A DNA stretch of 64,000 bases from NCBI RefSeq assembly GCF_022539505.1, contig NC_061508.1:98063276-98127275 (forward strand). The letters run 5' to 3'. The DNA comes from Lolium rigidum (taxonomy: Eukaryota; Streptophyta; Magnoliopsida; Poales; Poaceae). The notes under the pieces are model-generated. The model was not told the origin of the DNA. It ran no database searches and worked only from the letters and a program-made list of their open reading frames with translations. Every line of letters starts with the position of its first letter. The stretch's first letter is position 1. A program made the position numbers and the translations under genes. This document shows positions 11,895 through 22,480 of the stretch, one piece after another.

Positions 11895-12908
11895 AGCATC
11901 CCCAAGCTTAGTTCCTACTCGCCCTCGAGTAGGTAAACGATAACAAGGATAATTTCTGAAGTGACATGCTGCTATCATAATCTTGATCAATACTATTGTA
12001 AAGCATATGAGATGAATGAAGTGATTCAAAGCAATGGTAAAGATAATGACTAAACAACTGAATCATATAGCAAAGACTTTTCATGAATAGTACTTTCAAG
12101 ATAAGCATCAAAAAGCCTTGCATAAGAGTTAACTCATAAAGCAACAGATTCTTAATAGAAGGTTTGGAAGCAACACAAAGGATGATTTAAGTTTCAGCAG
12201 TTGCTTTCAACTTTCAACATGTATATCTCATGGATAATTGTCAACACAAAGTAATATGATGAATGCAATAAGTAAGCATGTAAGAATCAATGCACACAGT
12301 TGACACAAGTGTTTGCTTCTAAGATGGAAAGAAGTAGGTAAACTGACTCAACATAAAGTAAAAGAAAGGCCCTTCGCGAGAGGAAGCGAGGGATTACTCA
12401 TGTGCTACAGCTTTTTATTTGAAAACATGGAAACAATTTTGTCAACGGTAGTAATAATTCATATGTGTTATGCATAAAACCTCCTATAAGTTGCAAGCCT
12501 CATGCATCGAATACGAATAGTGCCCGCACCTTGTCCTAATTAGCTCGGATTTCCATGGATTATCATTGCATTACATATGTTTCAACTGTCACAAAGGGGT
12601 ACCTCTATGCTACCTGTACAAAGGTCCAAGGAGATAACTCGCATTTGATTTCTCGATTTTGATAGATCTCAACTTGAGGACATCCATACCGGGACAACAT
12701 AGAAAACAGATAATGGACTCCTCTTTAATGCTTTAAGCATTCAACAACAGATAATATTCTCATAAGAGATTTGAGGATTAATGTCCAAGCTGAAACTTCC
12801 ACCATGATACATGGCTTTGGTTGGCGGCCCAATGTTCTTCTTTAACAATATGCATACTCAAACCATTTAATCATGGCAAATCTCCCTTACTTCAGACAAG
12901 ACGAACAT
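11895..12908 (-). mobile_element. Gypsy internal 3' non-coding region, minus strand
   Basis: On the minus strand this is collinear with 28640-29646 and 18900-19902, the non-coding tract before the 3' LTR. The polypurine tract (AAGCTTGGGGATGC) is next to the LTR and the hairpin CCTACTCG/CGAGTAGG is at 11914-11933. It stops at 12908, where a plus-strand LTR has inserted; the rest of this element is not seen in the window. Confidence 0.85.
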
Positions 12909-14336
12909 TGATACGTCTCAAACGTATCTATAATTTCTTATGTTCCATGCTACTTTTATGATGATACACATATGTTTTATACACACTTTACATCGTTTTT
13001 ATGCGTTTTCCGGAACTAACCTATTGACGAGATGTCGAAGTGCCAGTTCCTGTTTTCTGCTGTTTTTGGTTTCAGAAATCTTACACAGGAAATATTCTCG
13101 GAATTGTACGAAATCAAGGCCCACGATCTTATATTTCCACGAAGCTTCCAGAACACCGAAGAGGAACCAGAGGGGAGGCCCAGGTTCCCCACACGCCATG
13201 GCGGCGCGGCCAGAGGGGGGGCGCCACCCTATTGTGTGGCCCCACCAGGGCCCCTCCGAGGCTGCCCTTCCGCCTACTTAAGGTCTCTGTCGCGAAAACC
13301 GTACACGGATTGACGAAACACCAGAAAGCCTTCCAGAGCCGCCGCCATCGCGAAACTCCAATTCGGGGGGACAGAAGTCTCTGTTCCGGCACCCTGCCGG
13401 GACGGGGAATTGCCCCCGGAGTCATCTCCATGGACATCACCGCCATCTTCATCGCCATCGCTGTCTCCTATGATGAGGATGGAGTAGTTCTCCCCCAAGG
13501 CTGAGGGCTCTACCGTACCTATGTGGTTCATCTCTCTCTTTGTGATATAGTAGAATAGCATCTATGTGTTACTCTGGTGATGTTATTAAAGTAGTCTATT
13601 CCTCCTCCATGATGTAATGTTGACAGTGTGTGCATCATGAAGTACTTGGTATAGGTTATGATGGTGATCTCTTGTAGATTATGAAGTTAACTATTACTAT
13701 GATAGTATTGATGTGATCTATTCCCCCTTTCATAGCTGATGTTGACAGTGTGCATGCTATGTTAGTACTCGGTATAATTGCGTTGGTATATCATGCACTC
13801 TAAGGTTATTTAAATATGAACATCGAATGTTGTGGAGCTTGTTAACTCCGGCATTGAGGTGCTCTTGTAGCCCTACACAATTAATGGTGTTTATCATCCA
13901 ACAAGAGAGTGTAGAGTGGTTTTATTATGTGATCAATGTTGAGAGTGTCCACTAGTGAAAGTATGATCCCTAGGCCTTGCTTCCAAACATCGAATCTCTG
14001 TTTATTTACTTGTTACGTTGCATGTTTACTCGCTGCCATATTTTATTCAGATTGCTATTACCACTCATATACATCCATACTACTTGTATTTCACTATCTC
14101 TTCGCCAAACTAGTGCACCTATACATCTGACAAGTGTATTAGGTGTGTTGGGGACACAGAGACTTCTTGTATCGTGATTGCAGGGTTGCTTGAGAGGGAT
14201 ATCTTTGACCTCTACCGCCCTGAGTTCGATAAACCTTGGGTGATTCACTTAAGGGAAAGTTGCTCGCTGTTCTACAAACCTACTGCTCTTGGAGGCCCAA
14301 CACTGTCTACAGGAATAGAAGCGTGCGTAGACATCA
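12909..14336 (+). mobile_element. Gypsy 5' LTR (non-autonomous subfamily)
   Basis: Starts TGATACGTCTCAAACGTATC and ends ACATCA, 1,428 bp. It is followed by a 10-bp spacer and a primer site. It pairs with the LTR at 19903: about 24 differences over the shared 730 bp by hand alignment (roughly 3%). It differs far more from the nearer LTR at 14923. It inserted into the minus-strand Gypsy internal region on its left. Confidence 0.88.
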
Positions 14337-14346
14337 AGCTATTTTC

Positions 14347-14364
14347 TGGCGCCGTTGCCGGGGA
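14347..14364 (+). promoter_or_regulatory. Primer binding site for tRNA-Asp
   Basis: TGGCGCCGTTGCCGGGGA is the exact complement of the 3' end of plant tRNA-Asp(GTC) including CCA (tRNA sequence from memory). It lies 10 bp after the LTR end, as expected for minus-strand DNA priming. Confidence 0.85.
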
Positions 14365-14766
14365 GGTAAGGTAAAAGGTATTCACATCCTCCGACTACTA
14401 AGCTATTTCCTAACACTGTTGCCGGTGTGTGAGTGCTCGAAGCTATTTCTTGTTTACACTAGTCAGGCTTAATGGAAAACAACAAAAATATTAGAGATCT
14501 TTATAGTATTTATCTTCCGCCGTTGGTGGTGGCAGGCCCGCTATGTACTGAAGGATGGCGGGGTGTTCTTCTGCAGGGAAGGCTGCCTCATGTGGGTTGG
14601 TGGAGGACATCGACGTGAGACTACTAATGTACTTGCCTAAGCGAGCAATGCTGGCGGCGCTCGTTGCTTCTCCTCCCAGTCTTATGACCCTAGATCGAAT
14701 CGGTGATCTCCTCCCAGATCACCCGGCCAGTCACCACTGAACCTCGAGGTTCCTGGCGTGGCTGTG
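14365..14766 (+). other. 5' leader remnant of the LTR element plus unidentified sequence
   Basis: 14365-14480 matches the leader at 16430-16570 (GTAAGGTAAAAGGTATTCAC and onward). An ATG at 14472 opens a frame starting MENN, as in the protein at 16567, but the sequences diverge after a few codons. From about 14520 to 14766 I recognise nothing. A 61-codon frame at 14555 has no known domain. A CACTA end follows directly. Confidence 0.5.
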
Positions 14767-14922
14767 CACTGGTAGAAAAAGGGGCTTTAGTCCCGGTTGG
14801 TAACGGGCTTTAGTCCCGATTGCGCAACCGGGACTAATTATGCGAGACTAAAGACCCCCTTTAGTCGTGGTTGCTTACGAACCGCGACTAATGGCCCATC
14901 CACGTGGGCGGCAGGCGCTCGT
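14767..14922 (+). mobile_element. CACTA transposon terminal fragment
   Basis: Begins CACTGGTAGAAAAAGGGGC and has subterminal repeats of the TTTAGTCCCGGTT / AACCGGGACTAA type in both orientations. It aligns closely with the CACTA end at 52073 through CCATCCACGTGGGCG. Only 156 bp remain before a Gypsy LTR starts at 14923, and the rest of the CACTA is not found on the other side. Confidence 0.85.
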
Positions 14923-16399
14923 TGATACGTCTCAAACGTATCTATAATTTCTTATGTTCCATGCTACTTTTATGACAATACTCACATGTTTTATACACAC
15001 TTTACATCATTATTATGCATTTTCCGGAACTAACCTATTAACAAGATGCCGAAATGCCAGTTCCTGTTTTCTGCTGTTTTTGGTTTCAGAAATCTTACAC
15101 AGGAAATATTCTCGGAATTGGACGAAATTAATGCCCACGATCTTATATTTCACGGAAGCTTCCAGAGAGCCAGAGAGGGACCGGAGGGGAGACCTGGGGG
15201 CCCCACCCCACCTGGCGGCATGGCCAAGGGGGGGGGGCGCGCGCCCCTATGGTTTGGCTGCACCAGGACTCCTCCGAGGCTGCCTTCCGCCTATATATTC
15301 TCTCCGCCTCGAAAACCCTAAGACAATAAGCCACGATACGAGAAAAGTTCCAGAGCCGCCGCCATCGCGAAGCCAAGATTCGGGGGACAGAAGTCTCTAT
15401 TCCGGCATGCCGCCGGGACGGGGAATTGCCCCCGGAAGGCATCTCCATCGACACCACCGCCATCTTCATCGCCATCGCTGTCTCCCATGATGAGGAGGGA
15501 GTAGTTCTCCCCGAGGGCCGAGGGCTCTACCGGTAGCTATGTGGTTCATCTCTCTCTCCCATGTGATCTTTATGTGATCATGAGCTTTGTATCACTATTA
15601 ATCTATGTGCTACTCTAGTGATGTTATTAAAGTAGTCTATTCCTCCTCCATGATGTAATGTTGACAGTGTGTGCATCATGTAGTACTTGGCGTAGGTTAT
15701 GATTGTAATCTCTTGTAGATTATGGAGTTAACTATTACTATGATAGTATTAATGTGATCTATTCTCCCTTTCATAGCTTAAAGGTGACAGTGTGTATGCT
15801 ATGTTAGTACTCGGTCTAAATTGCAACGATCTATTATGCTCTAGAGGTTACTTAAATATGAACTCCGGATGTTGTGGAGCTTGTTAACTCCGGCTTGAGG
15901 GAGCTCTTGTAGCCCTACACAATGAATGGAGTTTGTTATCCAACAAGAGAGTGTTGAAGTAGCACAAGTGAAGAGAACTTATTTATTTATGTGATCATTG
16001 TTGAGGGTGTCCACTAGTGAAAGTATGATCCCTAGGCATTGTTTCCGAATATCGAAACTCCGTTTATTTACTGTTCTACTGCATGTTTACTTGCTGCCAT
16101 ATTTTATTCAGATTGTTATTACCACTCATATTCATCCATATCACTTGCATCTCACTATCTCTTCGCCGAACTAGTGCACCTATACATCTGACAAGTGTAT
16201 TAGGTGTGTTGGGGACACAAGAGACTTCTTGTATCGTAATTGCGGTGGTTGCTTCGGAGGGATATCTTTTTCCTCTACCTCCCTGAGTTCGATAAACCTT
16301 GGGTGATTCACTTAAGGGAAACTTGCTGCTGTTCTACAAACCTCTCGCTCTTGGAGGCCCAACACCGTCTCACAGGAATAGAAGCGTGCGTAGACATCA
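14923..16399 (+). mobile_element. Gypsy LTR (second copy of the non-autonomous subfamily)
   Basis: TGATACGTCTC... to ...AGACATCA, 1,477 bp, same subfamily as 12909-14336 but clearly diverged from it and from 19903. It is followed by a primer site variant. It inserted into the CACTA fragment on its left. No matching 3' LTR is found; the internal region instead runs into the LTR at 19903, which pairs with 12909. Confidence 0.87.
15291..15299 (+). promoter_or_regulatory. Possible LTR TATA box
   Basis: CTATATATT follows the GC-rich part of this LTR. Sister LTRs have CTACTTAA at the same place, so this copy has the better TATA match. It would mark the U3 promoter; this is inferred from composition and position only. 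Confidence 0.35.
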
Positions 16400-16410
16400 A
16401 GCTATTTTCT

Positions 16411-16427
16411 CGGCGCCGTTGTCGGGA
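16411..16427 (+). promoter_or_regulatory. Primer binding site variant (tRNA-Asp)
   Basis: CGGCGCCGTTGTCGGGA sits 11 bp after the LTR end. It differs from the exact tRNA-Asp complement by a few changes, consistent with decay. Confidence 0.7.
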
Positions 16428-16566
16428 GGTAAGGTAAAAGGTATTCACATCCTCCGACTACTAAGCTATTTCCTAGCACTGTTGCCGGTGTGTGAGTGCT
16501 CGAAGCTATTTCCTTTAGATCCTGCAATTGCATCTTTTTGTTTCTTGTTTTCACTAGTTAGGCATA

Positions 16567-17289
16567 ATGGAAAATAACAGTGAGCTTTTTATTCTATTTC
16601 CTGAGTTAAGACATAAATTTTGTGATGCGAAAATTAAAAAACCTATGGAACCTTATTTGCATGCTAGTAGCAATGTTATTAGTATGAACACCATTGTTGA
16701 TAATGCTATGGAAGAATTTAAGCTTGGGGAAGCTGGTTTTGATGAGCATGATATTTTTAGTCCCCCAAGCATGGAGGAGAAAATTTACTTTGATGATACT
16801 TTACCTCCTATATATGATGATTACAATGATGACTATCATCCACCTACTATTGAGGAGAAAATTAATTATGATTATACTATGCCTCCTATATTTGATGATT
16901 ATGGTGATAATGATAGCTACCTTGTTGAATTTGCTCCCACTACAATTAATAAAATTGATTATGCTTATGTGGAGAGTAATGATACTTTTATGCATGTGAA
17001 TAAGAATGCTTTATGTGATAGTTATATTGTTGAGTTTGTTCATGATGCCACTGAAAGTTATTATGAGAGAGGAAAATATGGTTGTAGAAATTTTCATGGT
17101 ACTAAAACACCTCTCTATATGCTGAAAATTTTGAAGTTACTTGTGTTTTATCTTCCTATGCTTGTCACCTTGCTCCTCATGAATTTATTTGTGTACAAGA
17201 TTCCTTCCCATAGGAAGTGGGTTAGGCTTAAATTTGTTTCATACTTGCTTTTGATGCTCTCTTTTGCTTCAACACTCATACTTATGTGA
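16567..17289 (+). CDS. Unknown protein of a non-autonomous Gypsy element, acidic with C-terminal membrane segments
   Basis: An uninterrupted 240-codon frame, the only sizeable intact one in the Gypsy copies here. It starts 140 bp after the primer site, where sister elements carry gag. I find no gag, protease, reverse transcriptase or integrase motif. Residues 70-125 hold an imperfect repeat of about 30 residues built on EEKI-YD-T-PPI-DDY, very rich in Asp, Glu and Tyr. The last 50 residues have two hydrophobic stretches (KLLVFYLPMLVTLLLMNLFV and VSYLLLMLSFASTLIL) separated by a basic linker, which look like two membrane helices. A role as an envelope-like or membrane-targeting protein is speculation. 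The element's 5' leader, primer site and 3' non-coding region match the gag-encoding copies, so it would depend on them for mobilisation. Confidence 0.6.
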   Translation: MENNSELFILFPELRHKFCDAKIKKPMEPYLHASSNVISMNTIVDNAMEEFKLGEAGFDEHDIFSPPSMEEKIYFDDTLPPIYDDYNDDYHPPTIEEKINYDYTMPPIFDDYGDNDSYLVEFAPTTINKIDYAYVESNDTFMHVNKNALCDSYIVEFVHDATESYYERGKYGCRNFHGTKTPLYMLKILKLLVFYLPMLVTLLLMNLFVYKIPSHRKWVRLKFVSYLLLMLSFASTLILM

Positions 17290-19902
17290 GCATCATTAAA
17301 ATTGCTGAGCTCATCTTAATGGCTATAAAGAAAGCAATTCTTGGGAGATAACCCATGTTTTTATTTTGTTACTGTTTTGTTGTGTCTTGGAAGTTGTTAC
17401 TACTGTAGAAACCTCTCCTTATCTTTATTTTATTGCATTTTTGTGCCAAGTAAAGTCTTTGATAGTAAAGTCAATACTAGATTTGGATTACTGCGCAGAA
17501 ACAGATTTCTTACTGTCACAAAATTGAGCTGCCCCTTCTGTAGGTAACTCAGAAAAATCTGCCAATTTACGTGAGTGATCCTCAGATACGTACGCAACTT
17601 TCATTCAATTTGAGCATTTTCATCTGAGCAAGTTAAGTGCCCATGAAAAATTCGTCTTTACAGACTGTTCTGTTTTGACAGATTCTGTCTTTTATTTCGC
17701 ATTGCCTGTTTTGCTATGTTTGATGGATTTCTTTGTTCCATTAACTTCCAGTAGCTTTGAGCAATGTCCAGAAGTTTTAAGAATGATTGTGTCACCTCTG
17801 AATATGTGAATTTTTGATTATGCACTAACCCTCTAATGAGTTTGTTTTGAGTTTGGTGTGGAGGAAGTTTTCAAGGGTCAAGAGAGGGGGATGATATAAT
17901 ATGATCAAGAAGAGTGAAAAGTCTAAGCTTGGGGATGCCCCCGTGGTTCATCCCTGCATATTTCAAGAAGACTCAAGCATCTAAGCTTGGGGATGCCCAA
18001 GGCATCCCCTTCTTCATCGACAACTTATCAGGTCACCTCTAGTGAAACTATATTTTTATTCCGTCACATCTTATGTGTTTTACTTGGAGCGTCTGTGTGT
18101 TTTTATTTTTGTTTTTGTTTGAATAAATTCTGATCCTAGCATTCTTTGTTTGGGAGAGAGACACGCTCTGCTGTTTCGTATGAACACATATGTTCTTAGC
18201 TTTATTCTTAATGTTCATGGCGGAGTTGAAAACTGCTTCGTTCATTGTTATATGGTTGGAAACAGAAAATGCTGCATGTGGTAATTGGTATAATGTCTTG
18301 AATAATTTGATACTTGGAAATTGTTGTGCTCATATAGATCATGTTTAAGCTCTTGCACCATGTACTTTGCACCTATTAATGAAGAACTACATAGAGCTTG
18401 TTAAAATTTGGTTTGCATGATTGGTTTCTCTAGAGTCTAGATATTTTCTGGTTAAGGTGTTTGAACAACAAGGAGACAATGTAAAGTTTATAATGCTTGC
18501 AATATGTTCATATGTAAGCTTTGCTGCACCGTTTTATACTTGAGTTTGCTTCAAACAACCTTGCTAGCCTAAGCCTTGTATTGAGAGGAATTCTTCTCGT
18601 GCATCCAAATCTTTGAGCCAAACACTATGCCATTTGTGTCCACCATACCTACCTACTACATGGTATTTCTCTGCCATTCCAAAGTAAAATTACTTGAGTG
18701 CTACCTTTAAAATTTCTATTCTTTGTCTTTGCAATATATAGCTCATGGGAAAATAGCCTTAAAAACTATTGTGGTGAAGAATATGTACTTATGTATCTTA
18801 TTTCTTAATAAGTTGCTTGTTGAGCGGTAACCATGTTTCGGGGACGCCATCAACTATTACCTTTGTTGAATATCATGTGAGTTGCTATGCATGTTCGTCT
18901 TGTCTGAAGTAAGGGCGATTTTCATGATCAAATGGTTTGAGTATGCATATTGTTAGAGAAGAACATTGGGCCGCTAACTAAAGCCATGAATCATGGTGGA
19001 AGTTTCAGTTTGGACAATTAATCCTCAATCTCTTATGAGAATATTATCTGTTGTTGAATGCTTATGCATTAAAAGAGGAGTCCATTATCTGTTGTCTATG
19101 TTGTCCCGGTATGGATGTCTAAGTTGAGACTAATCAAAAACGAGAAATCAAATGCGATATTTCTCCTTAGACCTTTGTACAGGCGACATAGAGGTACCCC
19201 TTTGTGACACTTGGTTGAAACATATGTTATGCAATGATAATCCGTGTTAATCCAAGCTAATTAGGACAAGGTGCGAGCACTATTGGTAATCTATGCATGA
19301 GGCTTGCAACTTATAGGATATCTTATACATAACACATATGATTTATTACTACCGTTGACAAAATTGTTTCTATGTTTTCAAAATGAAAAACTCTAGCACA
19401 AATATAGTAATCCATGCTTCCCTCTGTGAAGGGCCAATCTTTTACTTTATTGTTGAGTCAGTTTACCTATTCTTTCTATCTTAGAAGCAAACACTTGTAT
19501 GAACTGTGTGCATTGATTCTTACATGTTTACCTATTGCACTTGTTATATTACTTTGTGTTGACAATTATCCATGAGATATACATGTTACAAGTTGAAAGC
19601 AATTGCTGAAACTTAATCATCCTTTGTGTTGCTTCAATGCCTTTACTTTGAATTTATTGCTTTATGAGTAACTTTTATGCAAGACTTATTGATGCTTGTC
19701 TTGAAATTACTATTCATGAAAAGTCTTTGCTATATGATTCAGTAGTTTAGTCATTATCTTTACCATTGCTTTGAATCACTTCATTCATCTCATATGCTTT
19801 ACAATAGTATTGATCAAGATTATGATAGCATGTCACTTAAGAAATTATCTTTGTTATCGTTTACCTACTCGAGGGCGAGTAGGAACTAAGCTTGGGGATG
19901 TT
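17290..19902 (+). mobile_element. Gypsy internal 3' non-coding region with polypurine tract
   Basis: About 2.6 kb without genes, collinear with 27043-29646. Notable parts: AAGCTTGGGGATGCCC at 17925 and 17983, the hairpin GGGGATGCC/GGCATCCCC at 17989-18009, the hairpin CCTACTCG/CGAGTAGG at 19864-19883, and the polypurine tract AAGCTTGGGGATG at 19888-19900 directly before the LTR. Confidence 0.85.
19864..19883 (+). other. Hairpin upstream of the polypurine tract
   Basis: Perfect 8-bp inverted repeat CCTACTCG, loop AGGG, CGAGTAGG. The same hairpin is present at 29608-29627 and, on the minus strand, at 11914-11933. Confidence 0.7.
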
Positions 19903-20633
19903 TGATACGTCTCAAACGTATCTATAATTTCTTATGTTCCATGCTACTTTTATGATGATACACATATGTTTTATACACACTTTACATCGTTTTTATGCGT
20001 TTTCCGGAACTAACCTATTGACGAGATGCCGAAGTGTCAGTTCCTGTTTTCTGCTGTTTTTGGTTTCAGAAATCTTACACGGGAAATATTCTCGGAATTG
20101 GACAAAATCAAGGCCCACGATCTTATATTTCCACGAAGCTTCCAGAACACCGAAGAGGGACCAGAGGGGAGGCCCAGGGCCCCCACACGCCATGGCGGCG
20201 CGGCCAGAGAGGGGGGGGCGCCCCCTATTGTGTGACCCCACCAGGGCCCCTCCGAGGCTGCTCTTCCGCCTACTTAAGATCTCCGTCGCGAAAACCCTAC
20301 ACGGATTGACGAAACACCAGAAAGCCTTCCAGAGCCGCCGCCATCGCGAAACTCCAATTCGGGGGACAGAAGTCTCTGTTCCGGCACCCTGCCGGGACGG
20401 GGAATTGCCCCCGGAGTCATCTCCATCGACATCACCGCCATCTTCATCGCCATCGCTATCTCCTATGATGAGGAGGGAGTAGTTCTCCCCCGAGGCTGAG
20501 GGCTCTACCGTAGCTATGTGGTTCATCTCTCTCTTTGTGATCTAGTTGAATATCATCTATGTGTTACTCTGGTGATGTTATTAAAGTAGTCTATTCCTCC
20601 TCCATGATGTAATGTTGATAGTGTGTGCATCAT
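19903..20633 (+). mobile_element. Gypsy 3' LTR, truncated by a later insertion
   Basis: Begins TGATACGTCTCAAACG and follows LTR 12909-14336 closely up to GTGTGTGCATCAT, where a different LTR starts. The remaining 700 bp or so is not found later in the window and must lie in, or be lost at, the assembly gap. Confidence 0.85.
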
Positions 20634-22225
20634 TGATACATCTCCGACGTATCGATAATTTCTTATGTTCTATGCCATATTATTGATGATACCTACATGT
20701 TTTATGCACACTTTATGTCATATTCGTGCATTCTCTGGAACTAACCTATCAACAAGATGCCGAAGTGCCGGTTCTGTTTTATCGCTGTTTTTGGTTTCGA
20801 AATCCTAGTAACGAAATATTCTCGGAATTGGACGAAACGAAGACCCGGGGGCCTATTTCGCCACGAACCTTCCAGGAAGACCGAAGAGCATACGAAGTGG
20901 GGCCACGAGGTGGCCAAACCACAAGGCGGCGCGGCCAAGGGGGGCCGCGCCGCCCGTGGTGTGGGCCCCTCGTCGGCCCCCGACTGCTGCCCTTCCGCCT
21001 ACTTAAAGCCTCCGTCGCGAAACCCCCGAGGCGAAAAACCACGATACGGAAAACCTTGCGAGACGCCGCCGCCGCCGATCCCATCTCGGGGGATTCCGGA
21101 GATCTCCTCCGGCACCCTGCCGAGAGGGGATTCATCTCCCGGAGGACTCTACACCGCCATGGTCGCCTCCGGAGTGATGAGTGAGTAGTTCACCCCTGGA
21201 CTATGGGTCCATAGCGAGTAGCTAGATGGTTGTCTTCTCCTCATTGTGCTTCATTGTTGGATCTTGTGAGCTGCCTAACATGATCAAGATCATCTATCCG
21301 TAATACTCTATGTTGTGTTTGTCGGGATCCGATGGATAGAGAATACCATGTTATGTTAATTATCAAGTTATTACATATGTGTTGTTTATGATCTTGCATG
21401 CTCTCCGTTACTAGTAGAGGCTCGGCCAAGTTTTTGCTTTTAACTCCAAGAGGGAGTATTTATGCTCGATAGTGGGTTCATGCCCGCATTGACACCCGGG
21501 ACGATGGAAGAAAGTTCTAAGGTTGTGATGTGCTGTTGCCACTAGGGATAAAACATTGGCGCTATGTCCGAGGATGTAGTTGTCGATTACATTACGCACC
21601 ATACTTAATGCAATTGTCTGTTGCTTTGCAACTTAATACTGGAAGGGGTTCGAATGATAACCTGAAGGTGGACTTTTTAGGCATAGATGCGGTTGGATGG
21701 CGGTCTATGTACTTTGTCGTAATGCCCAATTAAATCTCACTATACTTATCATGACATGTATGTGCATTGTTATGCCCTCTCTATTTGTCAATTGCCCGAC
21801 TGTAATTTGTTCACCCAACATGCTTTTATCTTATGGGAGAGACACCTCTAGTGAACTGTGGACCCCGGTCCATTCTTTAATACTGAAATACAAATCTGCT
21901 GCAATACTTGTTTTACTATTTTCTCTGCAAACAATCATCTTCCACACAATTCGGTTAATCCTTTGTTACAACAAGCCGGTGAGATTGACAACCTCACTGT
22001 TTCGTTGGGGCAAAGTACTTTGGTTGTGTTGTGCAGGTTCCACGTTGGCGCCGGAATCTCCGGTGTTGCGCCGCACTACATCCCGCCGCCATCAACCTTC
22101 AACGTGCTTCTTGGCTCTTCCCGGTTCGATAAACCTTGGTTTCTTTCCGAGGGAAAACTTGCTGCTGTGCGCATCATACCTTCCTCTTGGGGTTGCCCAA
22201 CGAACGTGTGAAATACACGCCATCA
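20634..22225 (+). mobile_element. Gypsy 5' LTR (gag-type subfamily)
   Basis: Starts TGATACATCTCCGACGTATCG and ends CGCCATCA, 1,592 bp. It shares the first 200 bp or so and the GTTCGATAAACCTTGG tract with the other subfamily, but differs in the middle, for example CCTGGACTATGGGTCCATAG. It opens the gag-protease element that follows and is inserted in the LTR at 19903. Confidence 0.88.
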
Positions 22226-22237
22226 AGCTCTTTTTCT

Positions 22238-22254
22238 CGGCGCCGTTGCCGGGG
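22238..22254 (+). promoter_or_regulatory. Primer binding site (tRNA-Asp)
   Basis: CGGCGCCGTTGCCGGGG, 12 bp after the LTR end; a one-base change next to the expected TGG. Confidence 0.75.
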
Positions 22255-22480
22255 AGATCAAGACACGCTGCAAGGGGAGTCTCCACTTCTCAATCTCTTT
22301 ACTTTGTTTTTGTCTTGCTTTATTTTATTTACTACTTTGTTTGCTGCATTATATCAAAACACAAAAAAATTAGTTGCTAGCTTTACTTTATTTACTGTCT
22401 TGTTTGCTATATCAAAAACACAAAAAAATTAGTTTACTTGCATTTACTTTATCTAGTTTGCTTTATTTACTATTGCTAAA

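Noticed and set aside
19934..20526. Long open frames on both strands inside the LTRs (similar ones at 12940, 14954, 29678, 48305 and 59046)
   Set aside because: They recur because the LTR sequence recurs. They are open in several frames at once in the GC-rich part, change frame between copies, and carry no domain.
14923..20633. Reading 14923 and 19903 as the two LTRs of one element
   Set aside because: They differ far more from each other than 12909 does from 19903, so the outer pair is the better match.
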